The notes beneath the pieces were generated by a model. It was not told the origin of the DNA, made no database searches, and saw nothing but the letters and a program-made list of their open reading frames with translations. The translations under genes and the position numbers were made by a program. DNA of 64,000 nucleotides. It comes from Thioclava sp. JE_KL1. GTDB lineage: Bacteria; Pseudomonadota; Alphaproteobacteria; Rhodobacterales; Rhodobacteraceae. The DNA lies in the NCBI RefSeq assembly GCF_009296265.1, contig NZ_WBJS01000005.1:1-64000 (forward strand), written 5' to 3'. Shown one piece after another: positions 49,291 to 58,706 of this stretch (position 1 is its first letter; every line of letters begins with the position of its first letter).

Positions 49291-51099
49291 TTACTGGGTC
49301 TTCGCGGTGGCATCCATCTGCGGGAACGGACCGACGTAACCCACATAGGCACGCGCCTCCGCCGGGTCGGTCAGCTTGTCCTCATCGCTCTCGCCATAGG
49401 GGTGCTGGATGACCGCCATCAGGTAGCCGTGGCCGTTGACGTTCGGGTACCAGTAGGTCGAGGTGGTTTCCGAACCGTAGGGCGTCGACAGGATGCGGGT
49501 CAGCTCTTTGGTGTCGGTGTTCATCGCCCAGATCGCGTCGTTCTGGTGGCCCGAACCGGTGTCTTCACCGATGATCAGCGTGTTGTAGCCCGGGATGTAG
49601 GTGATGTTGTCCGGGTTCGCGATGCCGTTGATATCGCAGCTGTTCAGCTCGGCCGTGTCGCCGCACATATCATGCGCCGGGTCGCAGCTTGCGTCCTGCG
49701 CCTTGACCTTGTGCTCTTCGGTGAGCGGCTTGCCCGAGATCAGACCCATCATCTTCGTCGCGGTGAACTTGTCGTCCAGCGAGAGCGAGTAGACCGTGCC
49801 GCACTTGTTCTTCGGCAGCTTGATCGCGTTCATCCCGCCCAGATCCTGCTTGGCACCGTCTTCCATGCCCTTCTCGACAGCCGACATCGACAGGTACATC
49901 TGATGCTTGTCGGCGTCGTAGGTGATGCCTTCCATCTTGCGGAACTCGGTCGTGGCGCCCTTCATCGAGGCGTAGCGACGGGTTTCCAGACGCGAGGCGA
50001 TCGCATCCATGCCGTCCTTGACCTTCAGACACTCGGGATTGCCTTCGGCGTTCGAAGCCGAGAACCCGTCGGCGCAGGAACCGTCCTCGCCCATCTCGGC
50101 GGTCTCGAAGAGATCCGAGAACTGGGTGCCGGCTTCGATCGCCTTCTGGATCGTCGCGTCGTCGGCATGACCCAGATCGACCCATTCCAGATCGGCGGCG
50201 CCGCCATTTGCCGCCGAGGTCTGGTTCCACTTGGCCGCGTAAAGCGTCCCGGCGCTCAGGTCGCCTGCGGTGTCGGCTTCAAAGCGGAACAGGCCGACAT
50301 TGGTGCCGTCATCCGAGATATAGGCGGTTTTCTGATCGGGCATGACATAGGCCAGCTCGACGGCCACGCGGCCCATCGCGAAATGCTTGTCAGCCTTGGC
50401 CGAACCGTCTTCCGAGACGGTGATCTCGGTCGGGTAGCCATAGCGATAGGGCTTATACGCGTCGCGGAACTGCTCGAGGCTCATGCCCTCGGGGTTCACG
50501 CCCGCATAGCGCACCATCGGGAAATCGTAGTCGTCGATCTCGTCGAGCGAGGTCGCCGCTTCGATCGCGCGCGCATCCGCCGGGTATTCTTCCGAACCCA
50601 GATGCGTCTCCCATGGCGTCACCGAACCCGCGCAGGGCACCCAGAGACCGTGATATTCGGAGAAGTCGATCGGCTTGGTGGAGACGAGCTTCAGGTTGCC
50701 ATCCGCATCCTGGCTGACTTCGCTGAGATACATCGCACCGGGGCGCGATTCAAAATGCGTCACCGAATAAAGCTTGTCGCCCTGACGGAGGAGCGAGGTG
50801 AAATCGGCGGAGTCCGAGATATGCTCGGAGCCGTCGGCCGACTTGACCGGGTTGCCGTCCTTGTCGGTCAGCAGGGCGAAGGTGTTGTCACCGATCTTGT
50901 CGCCCGAGCGCGCCATCACGTGATAGCCGATCTTGTAATCCTTGCCGTCGATGGTGACCGTATCGGAGGCGATGGCCTGGCGTTTGGCGGCGTCGTCCTT
51001 GGCGAAAGGAACGGGCGAGAAAGAGATGTCACCGGCATGCGCCGCAAGCGGCAGCACAGCGATAGCGGTGGCTTGGAGGAGGGTCGTACGAAGCGACAT
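49291..51099 (-). CDS. phoX: PhoX-type alkaline phosphatase (DUF839)
   Basis: The 602-residue protein has an N-terminal secretion signal (1-22, cleavage after AHA) and the beta-propeller of the PhoX family, with 'NPDNITYIPGYNTLIIGEDT' and 'NDAIWAMNTDTKELTRI' in its second half. PhoX enzymes are Ca/Fe monoesterases made under phosphate starvation. The leader lacks the twin-arginine motif usual for PhoX, so Sec export is likely, as in the PhoX-like (long Cys-containing) subgroup. Six or more Cys are present (CAGS, CADG, CLKV, CGTV, CDPAHDMCGD, NSCD). I see no convincing Pho box upstream. Confidence 0.82.
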   Translation of the reverse strand: MSLRTTLLQATAIAVLPLAAHAGDISFSPVPFAKDDAAKRQAIASDTVTIDGKDYKIGYHVMARSGDKIGDNTFALLTDKDGNPVKSADGSEHISDSADFTSLLRQGDKLYSVTHFESRPGAMYLSEVSQDADGNLKLVSTKPIDFSEYHGLWVPCAGSVTPWETHLGSEEYPADARAIEAATSLDEIDDYDFPMVRYAGVNPEGMSLEQFRDAYKPYRYGYPTEITVSEDGSAKADKHFAMGRVAVELAYVMPDQKTAYISDDGTNVGLFRFEADTAGDLSAGTLYAAKWNQTSAANGGAADLEWVDLGHADDATIQKAIEAGTQFSDLFETAEMGEDGSCADGFSASNAEGNPECLKVKDGMDAIASRLETRRYASMKGATTEFRKMEGITYDADKHQMYLSMSAVEKGMEDGAKQDLGGMNAIKLPKNKCGTVYSLSLDDKFTATKMMGLISGKPLTEEHKVKAQDASCDPAHDMCGDTAELNSCDINGIANPDNITYIPGYNTLIIGEDTGSGHQNDAIWAMNTDTKELTRILSTPYGSETTSTYWYPNVNGHGYLMAVIQHPYGESDEDKLTDPAEARAYVGYVGPFPQMDATAKTQ

Positions 51100-51417
51100 G
51101 GCTGATCCCTTGGCTAGTTGCGTTCACGACGCTCCTAACGGCGAAGTGATTCCCTTTTGTGACAATCTGGCGCTTTCGTGATCCTGGCCTCGACCGGCGG
51201 CGGAGGGCGCGCGTGGCTCGGCCCGCACTGACATGTGCGTTGGCCAAAATAGACCCTATTCCAGCATGTTTTCGTGTTTTCGGCCCTGTCTGGTACAGGC
51301 ACGATCCGGCCCGCGCGACGCCAAGCGCCTGAGACGCAACAGCTTTCAGCAAAGCGCGCAGCCCGCGTTGCGATCACGCAGGGCTTGAGCAATGGTGAAT
51401 GAAACGAGGAGTAGCGC
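51100..51417. other. Divergent promoter region of phoX and the YihY gene
   Basis: No gene is visible. The gap holds a second copy of the TAGACCCTATTCCAGC motif at 51247-51265. A TTGTCAC/AATCAC pair at about 51148-51168 on the minus strand has the wrong spacing (13 instead of 11) for a Pho box. GAGGAG at 51408-51413 is the ribosome site of the GTG-started plus-strand gene. Confidence 0.45.
51247..51265. repeat. Dispersed motif TAGACCCTATTCC, copy 2
   Basis: AAATAGACCCTATTCCAGC shares 16 identical consecutive bases with the copy at 43443-43458, in a different intergenic region. Confidence 0.5.
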
Positions 51418-52311
51418 GTGAGAGAAACGGCGAAATTCGCGGTCAGCCTGTTCGGGCGGCTGTTCCAATCGAATATCACCCTCGTGTCGGCGGGGGTCGC
51501 CTTCTATTCCATGCTCGCGATCTTCCCCGGCATCTCCGCGACCATCGCGCTCTGGAGCGCGTTTGCCGATCCGACGGTGATCCGCACCTATCTCAACGTG
51601 GCCGATGATTTCATTCCGCCCGAAGCCTATGCGCTGATCAACGACCAGATCCAGAACTGGCTGATCGGACCGCGCGCGACTATCGGGCTTGGCGTGATGT
51701 TCTCTGCCGCCGTGACCCTGTTCTCGGCCCGCGCGGGCGTCGCGGCGCTGGTGCTCAGCCTCAACGTGATCCACGGCACCCGGCCCCGGGCTACGATCTG
51801 GAGCTTCATCATGGGCTACCTGATGACGATCGCGCTCGTCGGTGTGATGCTGGCCGCGATGGCGACGGTCGTCGTCGTGCCCGTCGTCATCAACTTCCTG
51901 CCCTTCCACGAATATTCCAAGATCCTGCTCTCGGGTCTGCCTTGGGCGGCGATGCTTTTGCTGATGCTGACTGCGCTCGGCATTCTCTATCGCTACGGGC
52001 CCAACACCGAGGGCAAGCGCGATCCGATCCTGACGCTCGGCGCGGTGCTGGCGACGGCGCTCTGGGGGCTCAGCTCGATCGGGCTGACCTTCTACCTGTC
52101 GAATTTCGGCAATTACAACAAGATCTACGGCTCTATCGGGGCGGTGATCGCGCTTCTCGTCTGGCTTTATCTCAGCGCCTTTTCGGTGCTGATGGGGGCC
52201 GCGCTGAACGCCGAGCTCGCCGCCTTCCGCAAGCGTCGCGCGCAAGAGAAACTTCGCGACGCGATTGAGGGCGACGACGAGGCTAAGGCCAAGGAAGCAT
52301 CCTCGTCATAA
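51418..52311 (+). CDS. YihY/BrkB-family inner-membrane protein
   Basis: The 297-residue protein has six membrane segments (about 22-42, 86-110, 126-152, 170-190, 205-230, 238-262) and the YihY/virulence factor BrkB motifs AGVAFYSMLAIFPG near the N-terminus and 'FYLSNFGNYNKIYGSIGAVI' near the C-terminus. Although once called RNase BN, the family is membrane-bound and of uncertain function (serum resistance, envelope). GTG start, supported by GAGGAG five bases upstream. The stop codon lies inside a long hairpin. Confidence 0.9.
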   Translation: MRETAKFAVSLFGRLFQSNITLVSAGVAFYSMLAIFPGISATIALWSAFADPTVIRTYLNVADDFIPPEAYALINDQIQNWLIGPRATIGLGVMFSAAVTLFSARAGVAALVLSLNVIHGTRPRATIWSFIMGYLMTIALVGVMLAAMATVVVVPVVINFLPFHEYSKILLSGLPWAAMLLLMLTALGILYRYGPNTEGKRDPILTLGAVLATALWGLSSIGLTFYLSNFGNYNKIYGSIGAVIALLVWLYLSAFSVLMGAALNAELAAFRKRRAQEKLRDAIEGDDEAKAKEASSS

Positions 52312-52352
52312 GTTTCACTTATTTCCGGGCGCGGAAATGAAGTGAAACTTAT
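52308..52352. terminator. Long hairpin between converging yihY and tamB genes
   Basis: ATAAGTTTCACTT (52308-52320) pairs perfectly with AAGTGAAACTTAT (52340-52352), and inside it ATTTCC (52321-52326) pairs with GGAAAT (52333-52338) around GGGCGC, with one bulged G. Total 19 bp. The left arm includes the TAA of yihY and the right arm ends four bases before the tamB stop. Probably a shared terminator, though without a T run. Confidence 0.65.
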
Positions 52353-52355
52353 GGA

Positions 52356-55300
52356 TCAGTAGTTCTTCTCGAAATAGAGGCCGATGCCGCTCTTACCGTC
52401 GGAGCCCACGGTGCCGCGCGCGGTGAGGCTCTTGGTCACATCCAGATTGAGGTTGATCTGCGAGGTGCCGTCGCCGCCCACCGTGACATCGGTATAGATA
52501 TTGTCCGACAGGTATTTCCCGACCTTGAGCTGGGTATTGCCCTGCGCATCGGTCGAGACATCGAAATCATCCAGCCCGAAATTCTTCCGCAGCTTGCCGA
52601 TAATCCCTTCGCCGCCCTTGCCCGCGAGCGTCGCGACGGCCGAGGCCAATTGCGCCGCCTGCAAGGGCGAGAGATTGTCGATGGAGCGCCCGAAGATCAG
52701 CCGCGCGAGAACCTCGTCCTGTGGCAGGTCGGGCGAGGACGCGAAGGTCACCAGTGGCGCATTCGCCTGCCCCTGAATGTTGATCGAGATCGTGTAATCG
52801 TCCTGCGTCGTGGTCGCGGTGAAGTCGATGTAAGGCACCAGTGCGCCTTGCAGCGCGATCCGGCCCTGATCGAGCGTGAAGCGCTGGCCCAGAATGTCGA
52901 GCCGCCCGCGCACGAGCTGGAACTGCCCGATCGGGATCACGTTCGCGGTGGTGCCGGTGATCCGCAGCGAGCCGCCAAGCTCTGCATCCAGACCCCGGCC
53001 GCGCACGAAGATGCCGCGCTCGGAGGCGATGGTGACATCTAGCGGGAAGGACGGACCGGAGGCCTTTGCACCACCGCTCGCATCGCTTTGGCCATTGTTC
53101 AGCAGGCTCGCACGCTTCAGCGTCTCGCGCACCGCCGCGCTTTCGCCGACATGCTCGATCCCGTCGGGGACCGAAGCCCCGCCGCCGACGCCCGAGGAGG
53201 GCACCCGCAATTCGGTATCGCTGAGCGTGATGCGCCCGGCGATTTTCGCACCGCCGGTCAGCGGCCCGTCCATCGTGATCGTGCCCGAAGCGCGGGTGTC
53301 ATAAAGCTCGGGGTCCTTCAGCCGTGCGCGGTCGAAGCGGATCGTCAGATTGCCGTTATAGGGCGCGGACAGGTTGATCGGGCCGTTGACGGTGATCTGC
53401 CCGCCCGTACCCAGCCGCCCGGTCACGCCAAGCTGCGCACTGCCATTTGACAGCTGCACGCGCGTGTCGACGTTTTCCAGCACCATGCCGAGATTGGGCG
53501 CGACGAGTTTCGCACCATTCGACGTCACAGTACCCGACAGCGCCGCCAATCCCGGCTTGCCGTTCATCCGCAGATCGAAGCTGAGCGGACCCTGGACCGA
53601 GCGCGGCTCGATGAAGCTGTTGGCGAGCGCGGTCTGCGCCTGCCCCGTGATCGAGAGATCAGCATCGGCGAAATTCGTCGCCATGCGGCCAGACACCTTC
53701 GCGTCCAAGCCGCCGGGTCCGGTGCCCGAGAGGTTCAGATTATAGCCAGACCCATCCTCGGTGACCGTGCCCGACACTGTCACCGGTCCCGGGAAGCCCG
53801 GCGCGAGCAGCGCGGCATTGGCGAGGCGGGCGTTCAGGTCGACCTTGCGCGAGGTCTCGCCCGCGGCCCCCTTGGCGGAAACGTCGAGCTGCGGGTTCTT
53901 CAGGTCGAGGTTCTGCACTTCGACCGCGCCGTTCGCATATTTGGCCTGCAGCGAGAGGTTCGTCGTGCCCGCCAGCAACTTGTCCGCCTCGGGCTGACCA
54001 ATTGCGAGGGATTTGCCGGTGCCGTCGAGCGTCAGCCCATAGGTCGCGCCATCCATCGTCGCCGTCGCGTCGGCCACGAGCGTACCGCCATATTTCGCGC
54101 CCAGCACCGACAGATCCTTGGTGTCGAGATGGGCAGTCACCTTGCCCTTATCGCCGTCGAGATTGCCCTGCGCCTGTAGCTCTCCCGCTGCGGTTTTCAC
54201 ATCGAGCGAGTCCAGCGTCATGCTGGTATCGCTGCGCGAGCCCGAGACCGAAATCTCCGACCGTCCGGCCAACGCGCGGTCCACCTCGGGGATACCGATC
54301 GCGAGGGAATTGCCGGTGCCTTTGAGCGTCACGCCATAGGTGCCGCCATTCAGCGTCACAGTCGCATCGGCAGACAGCGTTCCGCCATATTTATCGCCCA
54401 GTAGCGACAGGTCATTGGTATTGAGCGTGGCGGTCAGTTTGCCGTTTTCGCTTGCCAGATCGCCCTGCGCCTGAAGCGTGCCCGCGCTTGTCTGCACGTT
54501 AAGCGAATCCAGCGTCAGCCCGGTCTCGTCGCGCTTGGCCGAGATCGCGATTTCCGACCGGCCCGCCAAGGCGCGATCCGCCTGCGGCTGGTCGATCGAG
54601 ATGTCCTGACCGACGAGGTTGAGATTGGCGTCGAAGGCGCCGCTGAGAACTGTGTATTTCCCCGCGACCGTCATCCGCGCCGCGCCGCCGAGATCACGCC
54701 CCGCGAGACCCGACAGCATCGAGAGGTTCGAATGGTCGACCTGCGCCGCGCCCTCGATGGTGACGCCCTCGCTGATATTGTCGATCGTGAGGTTGGAATT
54801 CAGGCTGTAGCCGGTGCCTTTCAGCGCCAGTTGCGACAGGCGCAGCGGCTTGTCCTGCTGCCACGAGAACACGGTGCGCAGGGTGACGGCGCTGCCCGCG
54901 GCGGCGCTCAGCTTCGGATCGGACAGCTCCAACCCGTTGATACCCAAGAGCACGGTACCGCCCGCAGAGGGCGGCGAAGCCTGCCGGATGCGGCCCGAAC
55001 CCGAGAGGTTCGCGGTCAGCATCTTGGTGCCGTCCTCGCGGCGCAGCTGGTTCAGACGGCCCGTCAGCTTCCAGCCATCGCCTTCGGCCTTGTCATAAGA
55101 GAGATCGAGCGTACCCGACTGCACATAGGTTTTCGGCCCCGAGATCGGCAGCAGCACCTCTTGGCCATCGCCGAGGCCGAGCTTGGCGGTGAGGTCGAAT
55201 TTCACCGGCATGTTGTTGGCGCCGGTCTGCGCCGAGCCGTTCAGCTGCAGCGCGCGCGATTTCAGATCGAGCGTATTCAGCGTCGTCTGTCCCGAGGCTG

Positions 55301-56267
55301 TGCGCGTGCCATCCGCGACCAGCGCGACCTCGTTGCCGAAGAATTCGTGGTAGTCGGGCGGCAGGAGCGGACGGATATCGCCGCCCAGCGCGACGGAGAA
55401 GGTCGTCACCTTGTCGCTGCCTTCGGGTGCGCCCTCGGGCAGTTTGCTACCCACCGAGACCTGCCCCGCCAGACGCTGCTGACCTTCGGTGCTCAGCACG
55501 ATATCGGCGGTGAAATCGTCGAGCGGGCCCTTGCCCGAAACGGCGAGCGTCATCGCCGGATTGCCCGGCAGGCCGACCTTCTGGACGATGATCCCGTTCT
55601 TGCCCTCGTCCACCAGCAGATCGAGGCCCAGTTCGCGCGTGGCGTTTTCGTAGGATGCGGTGAGGGAGAACTGGCCCTTCTTGGTGTCGATCCGGGCGAT
55701 GTCGAGCTTGGCGTTGCCCTCGCCCCCTGCGAGCGACATCGAGCCAGAGACTTTGACCGTCGCCTCTTGCCCGAGGATCGGCTCGCCGAGGATCACCTTC
55801 TTCGCGTCGATCTTGCCGATCTGCACCGAGACGGGCAGGTCGGGAAGCTGGAACGGCTTGGCCTCCGGGCTGGGGGCGGTCGAGCCGCCTTCGGAGGTCG
55901 GCAGGCGCGGCAAGTCGATCTCGGCGGCGGAGAGCTCGTCGATCTCGATCTTGCCGGTCAGCAGCGCCGTGCGGTTCCACTGGAGCGCGCCATCCTTGAT
56001 CGTGATCCACGCGCCGTCCTTGTCGGAGATCGTGAGCTGATCGAAGGTCGCCCGCGAACTCAGCGCGCCCGAGAACCCGTCGAGCCGCACGGTGCGCCCG
56101 GCGCCCGAGAGGTTATCCTCGATCAACCCGGTCAGATAGGAGCGGTCGCGCTGTGTCTGTTCGTCGGTCGCGGCCCCTGCCCCGTCCGCAGTCTGCGGCG
56201 CGCTGTCCTGCGCGGTGGCGACCAGCGGCGTGAGGCAGAAGGCGAGAAGGATAGCGAAACGTTTCAT
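52356..56267 (-). CDS. tamB: Translocation and assembly module subunit TamB
   Basis: The 1303-residue protein has a signal peptide (1-19, cleavage after ATA), a very long region of beta-strand repeats and a C-terminal DUF490 domain (about 930-1303) that ends in Tyr (YFEKNY). TamB spans the periplasm as a groove that passes lipids and assists barrel insertion with TamA. TamA is encoded directly upstream with a one-base overlap. Residues about 569-870 carry 99-residue near-identical repeats, see the repeat entry. The N-terminus is a cleavable leader rather than the usual signal anchor, which is worth noting. Confidence 0.92.
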   Translation of the reverse strand: MKRFAILLAFCLTPLVATAQDSAPQTADGAGAATDEQTQRDRSYLTGLIEDNLSGAGRTVRLDGFSGALSSRATFDQLTISDKDGAWITIKDGALQWNRTALLTGKIEIDELSAAEIDLPRLPTSEGGSTAPSPEAKPFQLPDLPVSVQIGKIDAKKVILGEPILGQEATVKVSGSMSLAGGEGNAKLDIARIDTKKGQFSLTASYENATRELGLDLLVDEGKNGIIVQKVGLPGNPAMTLAVSGKGPLDDFTADIVLSTEGQQRLAGQVSVGSKLPEGAPEGSDKVTTFSVALGGDIRPLLPPDYHEFFGNEVALVADGTRTASGQTTLNTLDLKSRALQLNGSAQTGANNMPVKFDLTAKLGLGDGQEVLLPISGPKTYVQSGTLDLSYDKAEGDGWKLTGRLNQLRREDGTKMLTANLSGSGRIRQASPPSAGGTVLLGINGLELSDPKLSAAAGSAVTLRTVFSWQQDKPLRLSQLALKGTGYSLNSNLTIDNISEGVTIEGAAQVDHSNLSMLSGLAGRDLGGAARMTVAGKYTVLSGAFDANLNLVGQDISIDQPQADRALAGRSEIAISAKRDETGLTLDSLNVQTSAGTLQAQGDLASENGKLTATLNTNDLSLLGDKYGGTLSADATVTLNGGTYGVTLKGTGNSLAIGIPEVDRALAGRSEISVSGSRSDTSMTLDSLDVKTAAGELQAQGNLDGDKGKVTAHLDTKDLSVLGAKYGGTLVADATATMDGATYGLTLDGTGKSLAIGQPEADKLLAGTTNLSLQAKYANGAVEVQNLDLKNPQLDVSAKGAAGETSRKVDLNARLANAALLAPGFPGPVTVSGTVTEDGSGYNLNLSGTGPGGLDAKVSGRMATNFADADLSITGQAQTALANSFIEPRSVQGPLSFDLRMNGKPGLAALSGTVTSNGAKLVAPNLGMVLENVDTRVQLSNGSAQLGVTGRLGTGGQITVNGPINLSAPYNGNLTIRFDRARLKDPELYDTRASGTITMDGPLTGGAKIAGRITLSDTELRVPSSGVGGGASVPDGIEHVGESAAVRETLKRASLLNNGQSDASGGAKASGPSFPLDVTIASERGIFVRGRGLDAELGGSLRITGTTANVIPIGQFQLVRGRLDILGQRFTLDQGRIALQGALVPYIDFTATTTQDDYTISINIQGQANAPLVTFASSPDLPQDEVLARLIFGRSIDNLSPLQAAQLASAVATLAGKGGEGIIGKLRKNFGLDDFDVSTDAQGNTQLKVGKYLSDNIYTDVTVGGDGTSQINLNLDVTKSLTARGTVGSDGKSGIGLYFEKNY
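53970..54563 (-). repeat. Tandem 297-bp coding repeats within tamB
   Basis: The segment beginning GRSEI recurs exactly 297 bp later (starts at 54563 and 54266 on the minus strand), and a third, diverged unit starts at 53969 (GTTNLS). Each unit has ALAGRSEI, LDSL.V.TAAG.LQAQG, LS.LG.KYGGTL and GTG.SLAIG blocks. In-frame duplication of a 99-residue unit lengthens the TamB groove. Identity between units 1 and 2 looks high at protein level but is lower at DNA level, so duplication is not very recent. Confidence 0.85.
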
Positions 56268-58060
56268 CAGAAGGCCTGCCCGATACCGATATAGAGTTGC
56301 GCCCCCGATCCGGTGCCGCCCGAGACCGGGAAGCCGACGTCGAGGCGGATCGGGCCGATGCCCGTCTTGTAGCGCAGGCCGAGACCCGCGCCCGCCTGCG
56401 AGTCCGAGTCCCCGCCGCCCGCGATATAGCCGTAGTCGTAGAAGGCGACCGCGCCGATCTTGTCGGTGATGCCGATGCGCGCTTCGCCCTGGAAGCCCAC
56501 GAATTCGGTGCCGCCGGTTTTCAGCGTGCCGCCGTCGAGCACTTCGACGCCGAGCGACTGGTAGGGCTGGCCGCGCACGGTGCCGCCGCCGCCCGAATAG
56601 AACAGGTAGTCGCGCGGGGTTTCCTCGAGATCGGAGCCATAGACCCCGCCAAGCTGCACGCGGCCCGCGAGCACGAAGCGATCGTTCTGTCCGAAGCCCC
56701 GATAGGCCCGCAGATCGCCGGTGACCTGCGCCCCGGTGCCGGTATCGCCGCCGATCCCCACGAAGGGCGTCACGCCCGCCTGAATGAAATAGCCCTTGGT
56801 TGGATCGAGCTTGTTGTCGCGATCGTCCCAGGTGAGTTTCGTCGGCAGATAGACCTGACGGAAATAGGTTTGCCCGGAGTCGTCCGTCACCTTGGACCAG
56901 CCGTAATTGATCGAGACGTCGCCGGTCAGTTTGTCGTTGAAGATCCGCGTCAGACCGAAGCCGATATCGAAGGCGTTCTCGGTGTAATCCTCTTCGTTCT
57001 TCTGGCTGATCTCGGTCGTGATATAGGCGCTGGTTTCCGGGTTGAAGGTCGCCGGGCGGTCGATCCGCGCACCGATCGAGTAATCGGTGCCGCCCGTCGC
57101 GCCGCCGATCCCGGAAATGCCCGCATCGACGCGGAAGCGTTCGCCGCCGCCGAAGAGGTTGCGGTGCAGCCAGTAGCCGTTCAGGCCGAGCCCGTCGCTG
57201 GAGCTGAGTTCCGCGCCGAGGCCGATCTTGCGTTTCTTCTGCTCGACCACGGCGAGGTTCACATCGAGGCTGTCATCGGGGTTGAGCGTCTTCGCCTCGG
57301 TGATCGCGACCGAGGAGAAAATCCCGGTGCGCTGCAGCCGCGACTGAACCTGATCCAGCTTCTTCGGGTCGTAGACCTCGCCCGTGGGGAAACCCGCGAT
57401 CTCGCGCAGGCGCTTCGTGCGGAGACGCTTGTTGCCGGAGGTCTCGAGCCGCCCGAAGGTCACCAGCGGCCCCGGTGCCAGACGCACGTCGGAGGCCAGC
57501 TGATTGGCGCGGTGATCCGCGACGATGTTCTGATAGGAGACTTCGGCCTTCGCATGGCCCGCATCGCGCCAGCCGGTCGTCGCCGCGCTGGCCGCATCGA
57601 CGATCACGCCCGATTTCGCGACCGCCCCGACCTTGTAGCCCTCGGGCAGATTGGTTTTCGGCGCGACCGGCGCGATATCGGCACGCGAGAAGGTAAACTC
57701 GGGGCCCGGCGTCACGGTCACGGTGACGTTGTTCACCGTGGAAGGCGCATCGAGCGGCGGAATCGAGGCGGCCTCGCGCCCGTCGAGCTTGATCGACACG
57801 GTGCCCGAATACCGCCCCTCGGCGAACAGCGCCGAGACGATGCGGTTATAGTCGGCGCGCGCCTCGGAGAGCACGTCCTGCGCGTCCTTGCTGTCGTCAT
57901 CTGCGGATTGCACCAGAAGCGACGCGCCCTTGATCGTATTGCGCAGATCGTCCGACGCGCCGGGGGTATTAAACTTTAACGAATATGCGAGTGCCGGGGT
58001 CGCGAGGATCGCAAGCGCCGCCACGCTCAAATGAAAAACTCGGATGGTCTTCGGTCCCAT
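56267..58060 (-). CDS. tamA: Autotransporter assembly factor TamA (BamA family)
   Basis: The 597-residue outer-membrane protein has a signal peptide (1-25, cleavage after ALA), POTRA domains (about 30-270; the third contains 'TFGRLETSGNKRLRTKRLREI' and 'DQVQSRLQRTGIFSSVAI') and a 16-strand barrel with the lid-lock motif VRGQPYQ and GPIRLDVGFP near the C-terminus. It ends in Phe (IGIGQAF), recognised by the Bam machinery. It forms the TAM complex with TamB. Confidence 0.93.
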   Translation of the reverse strand: MGPKTIRVFHLSVAALAILATPALAYSLKFNTPGASDDLRNTIKGASLLVQSADDDSKDAQDVLSEARADYNRIVSALFAEGRYSGTVSIKLDGREAASIPPLDAPSTVNNVTVTVTPGPEFTFSRADIAPVAPKTNLPEGYKVGAVAKSGVIVDAASAATTGWRDAGHAKAEVSYQNIVADHRANQLASDVRLAPGPLVTFGRLETSGNKRLRTKRLREIAGFPTGEVYDPKKLDQVQSRLQRTGIFSSVAITEAKTLNPDDSLDVNLAVVEQKKRKIGLGAELSSSDGLGLNGYWLHRNLFGGGERFRVDAGISGIGGATGGTDYSIGARIDRPATFNPETSAYITTEISQKNEEDYTENAFDIGFGLTRIFNDKLTGDVSINYGWSKVTDDSGQTYFRQVYLPTKLTWDDRDNKLDPTKGYFIQAGVTPFVGIGGDTGTGAQVTGDLRAYRGFGQNDRFVLAGRVQLGGVYGSDLEETPRDYLFYSGGGGTVRGQPYQSLGVEVLDGGTLKTGGTEFVGFQGEARIGITDKIGAVAFYDYGYIAGGGDSDSQAGAGLGLRYKTGIGPIRLDVGFPVSGGTGSGAQLYIGIGQAF

Positions 58061-58173
58061 TACTCATGCCCCCGCCCAATCGAGAGCAGAGTTACAGGTA
58101 AGCGATGCGAAAGCTAGGGCAAGCGCGGAATTCCGCGTAGCAATTTAAGGCAATCGGCAGAAATCCCCGCCGC

Positions 58174-58698
58174 TCAGCAGATCAGCGCGGGCAGGATGCG
58201 GGAGATATGCTCCTGCATGTAAAACCGCAGCCAGCGCGAGAACCGGTCGGGATAGCGCCGCACCTCGGCACCGAGGTCGTAAAGACCGATCCAGCGGGTC
58301 TCCGAGACCAACTCGGGATCGGGATTCACGGTGAGGCCGCGCTGCGCATAGGCGATGTAGATATCGGTTACTTCGTGCTCGACCAGCCCGTCGCCGATAT
58401 CCATCCGGTATTCGATACGGTCGGCATGGGCAGGATAGAGCCCCTCGATGCCCAACTCCTCGCGCAGCCGCCGCAGCGCGCAGGTCTCGGGGCGCTCCCC
58501 CCAATCGGGGTGACTACAGCAGGTATTCGACCAGAGACCGGGAGATTGCAGGCAGTTTTCCGAGCGCTTCTGCAAAAGGAGCTTTTCGCCATCCATGACG
58601 AAAATAGAAACCGCCCGGTGGCGGATCCCTTCGCGATGCGCATCCATCACGTCGACAGGGGCGAGCGTGCCCTCGATCCATGCCTGTATCTGGCCCAT
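58174..58698 (-). CDS. idi: Isopentenyl-diphosphate delta-isomerase, type 1
   Basis: The 174-residue Nudix-fold enzyme interconverts IPP and DMAPP for isoprenoid (carotenoid, quinone) synthesis. The catalytic Cys sits in WSNTCCSHP, the metal ligands include the His of HRAVS and SHP, and the Nudix-type helix RRLREELGI and the acidic EHEVTDIYIA follow. Photosynthetic and carotenoid-forming Rhodobacteraceae carry this gene. It lies behind a long hairpin in its leader and downstream of secB. Confidence 0.93.
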   Translation of the reverse strand: MGQIQAWIEGTLAPVDVMDAHREGIRHRAVSIFVMDGEKLLLQKRSENCLQSPGLWSNTCCSHPDWGERPETCALRRLREELGIEGLYPAHADRIEYRMDIGDGLVEHEVTDIYIAYAQRGLTVNPDPELVSETRWIGLYDLGAEVRRYPDRFSRWLRFYMQEHISRILPALIC

Positions 58699-58706
58699 GA
58701 TACCTC

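Noticed and set aside
51148-51168. Pho box before phoX
   Set aside because: The TTGTCAC and AATCAC half-sites are 13 bases apart instead of 11 and poorly conserved.
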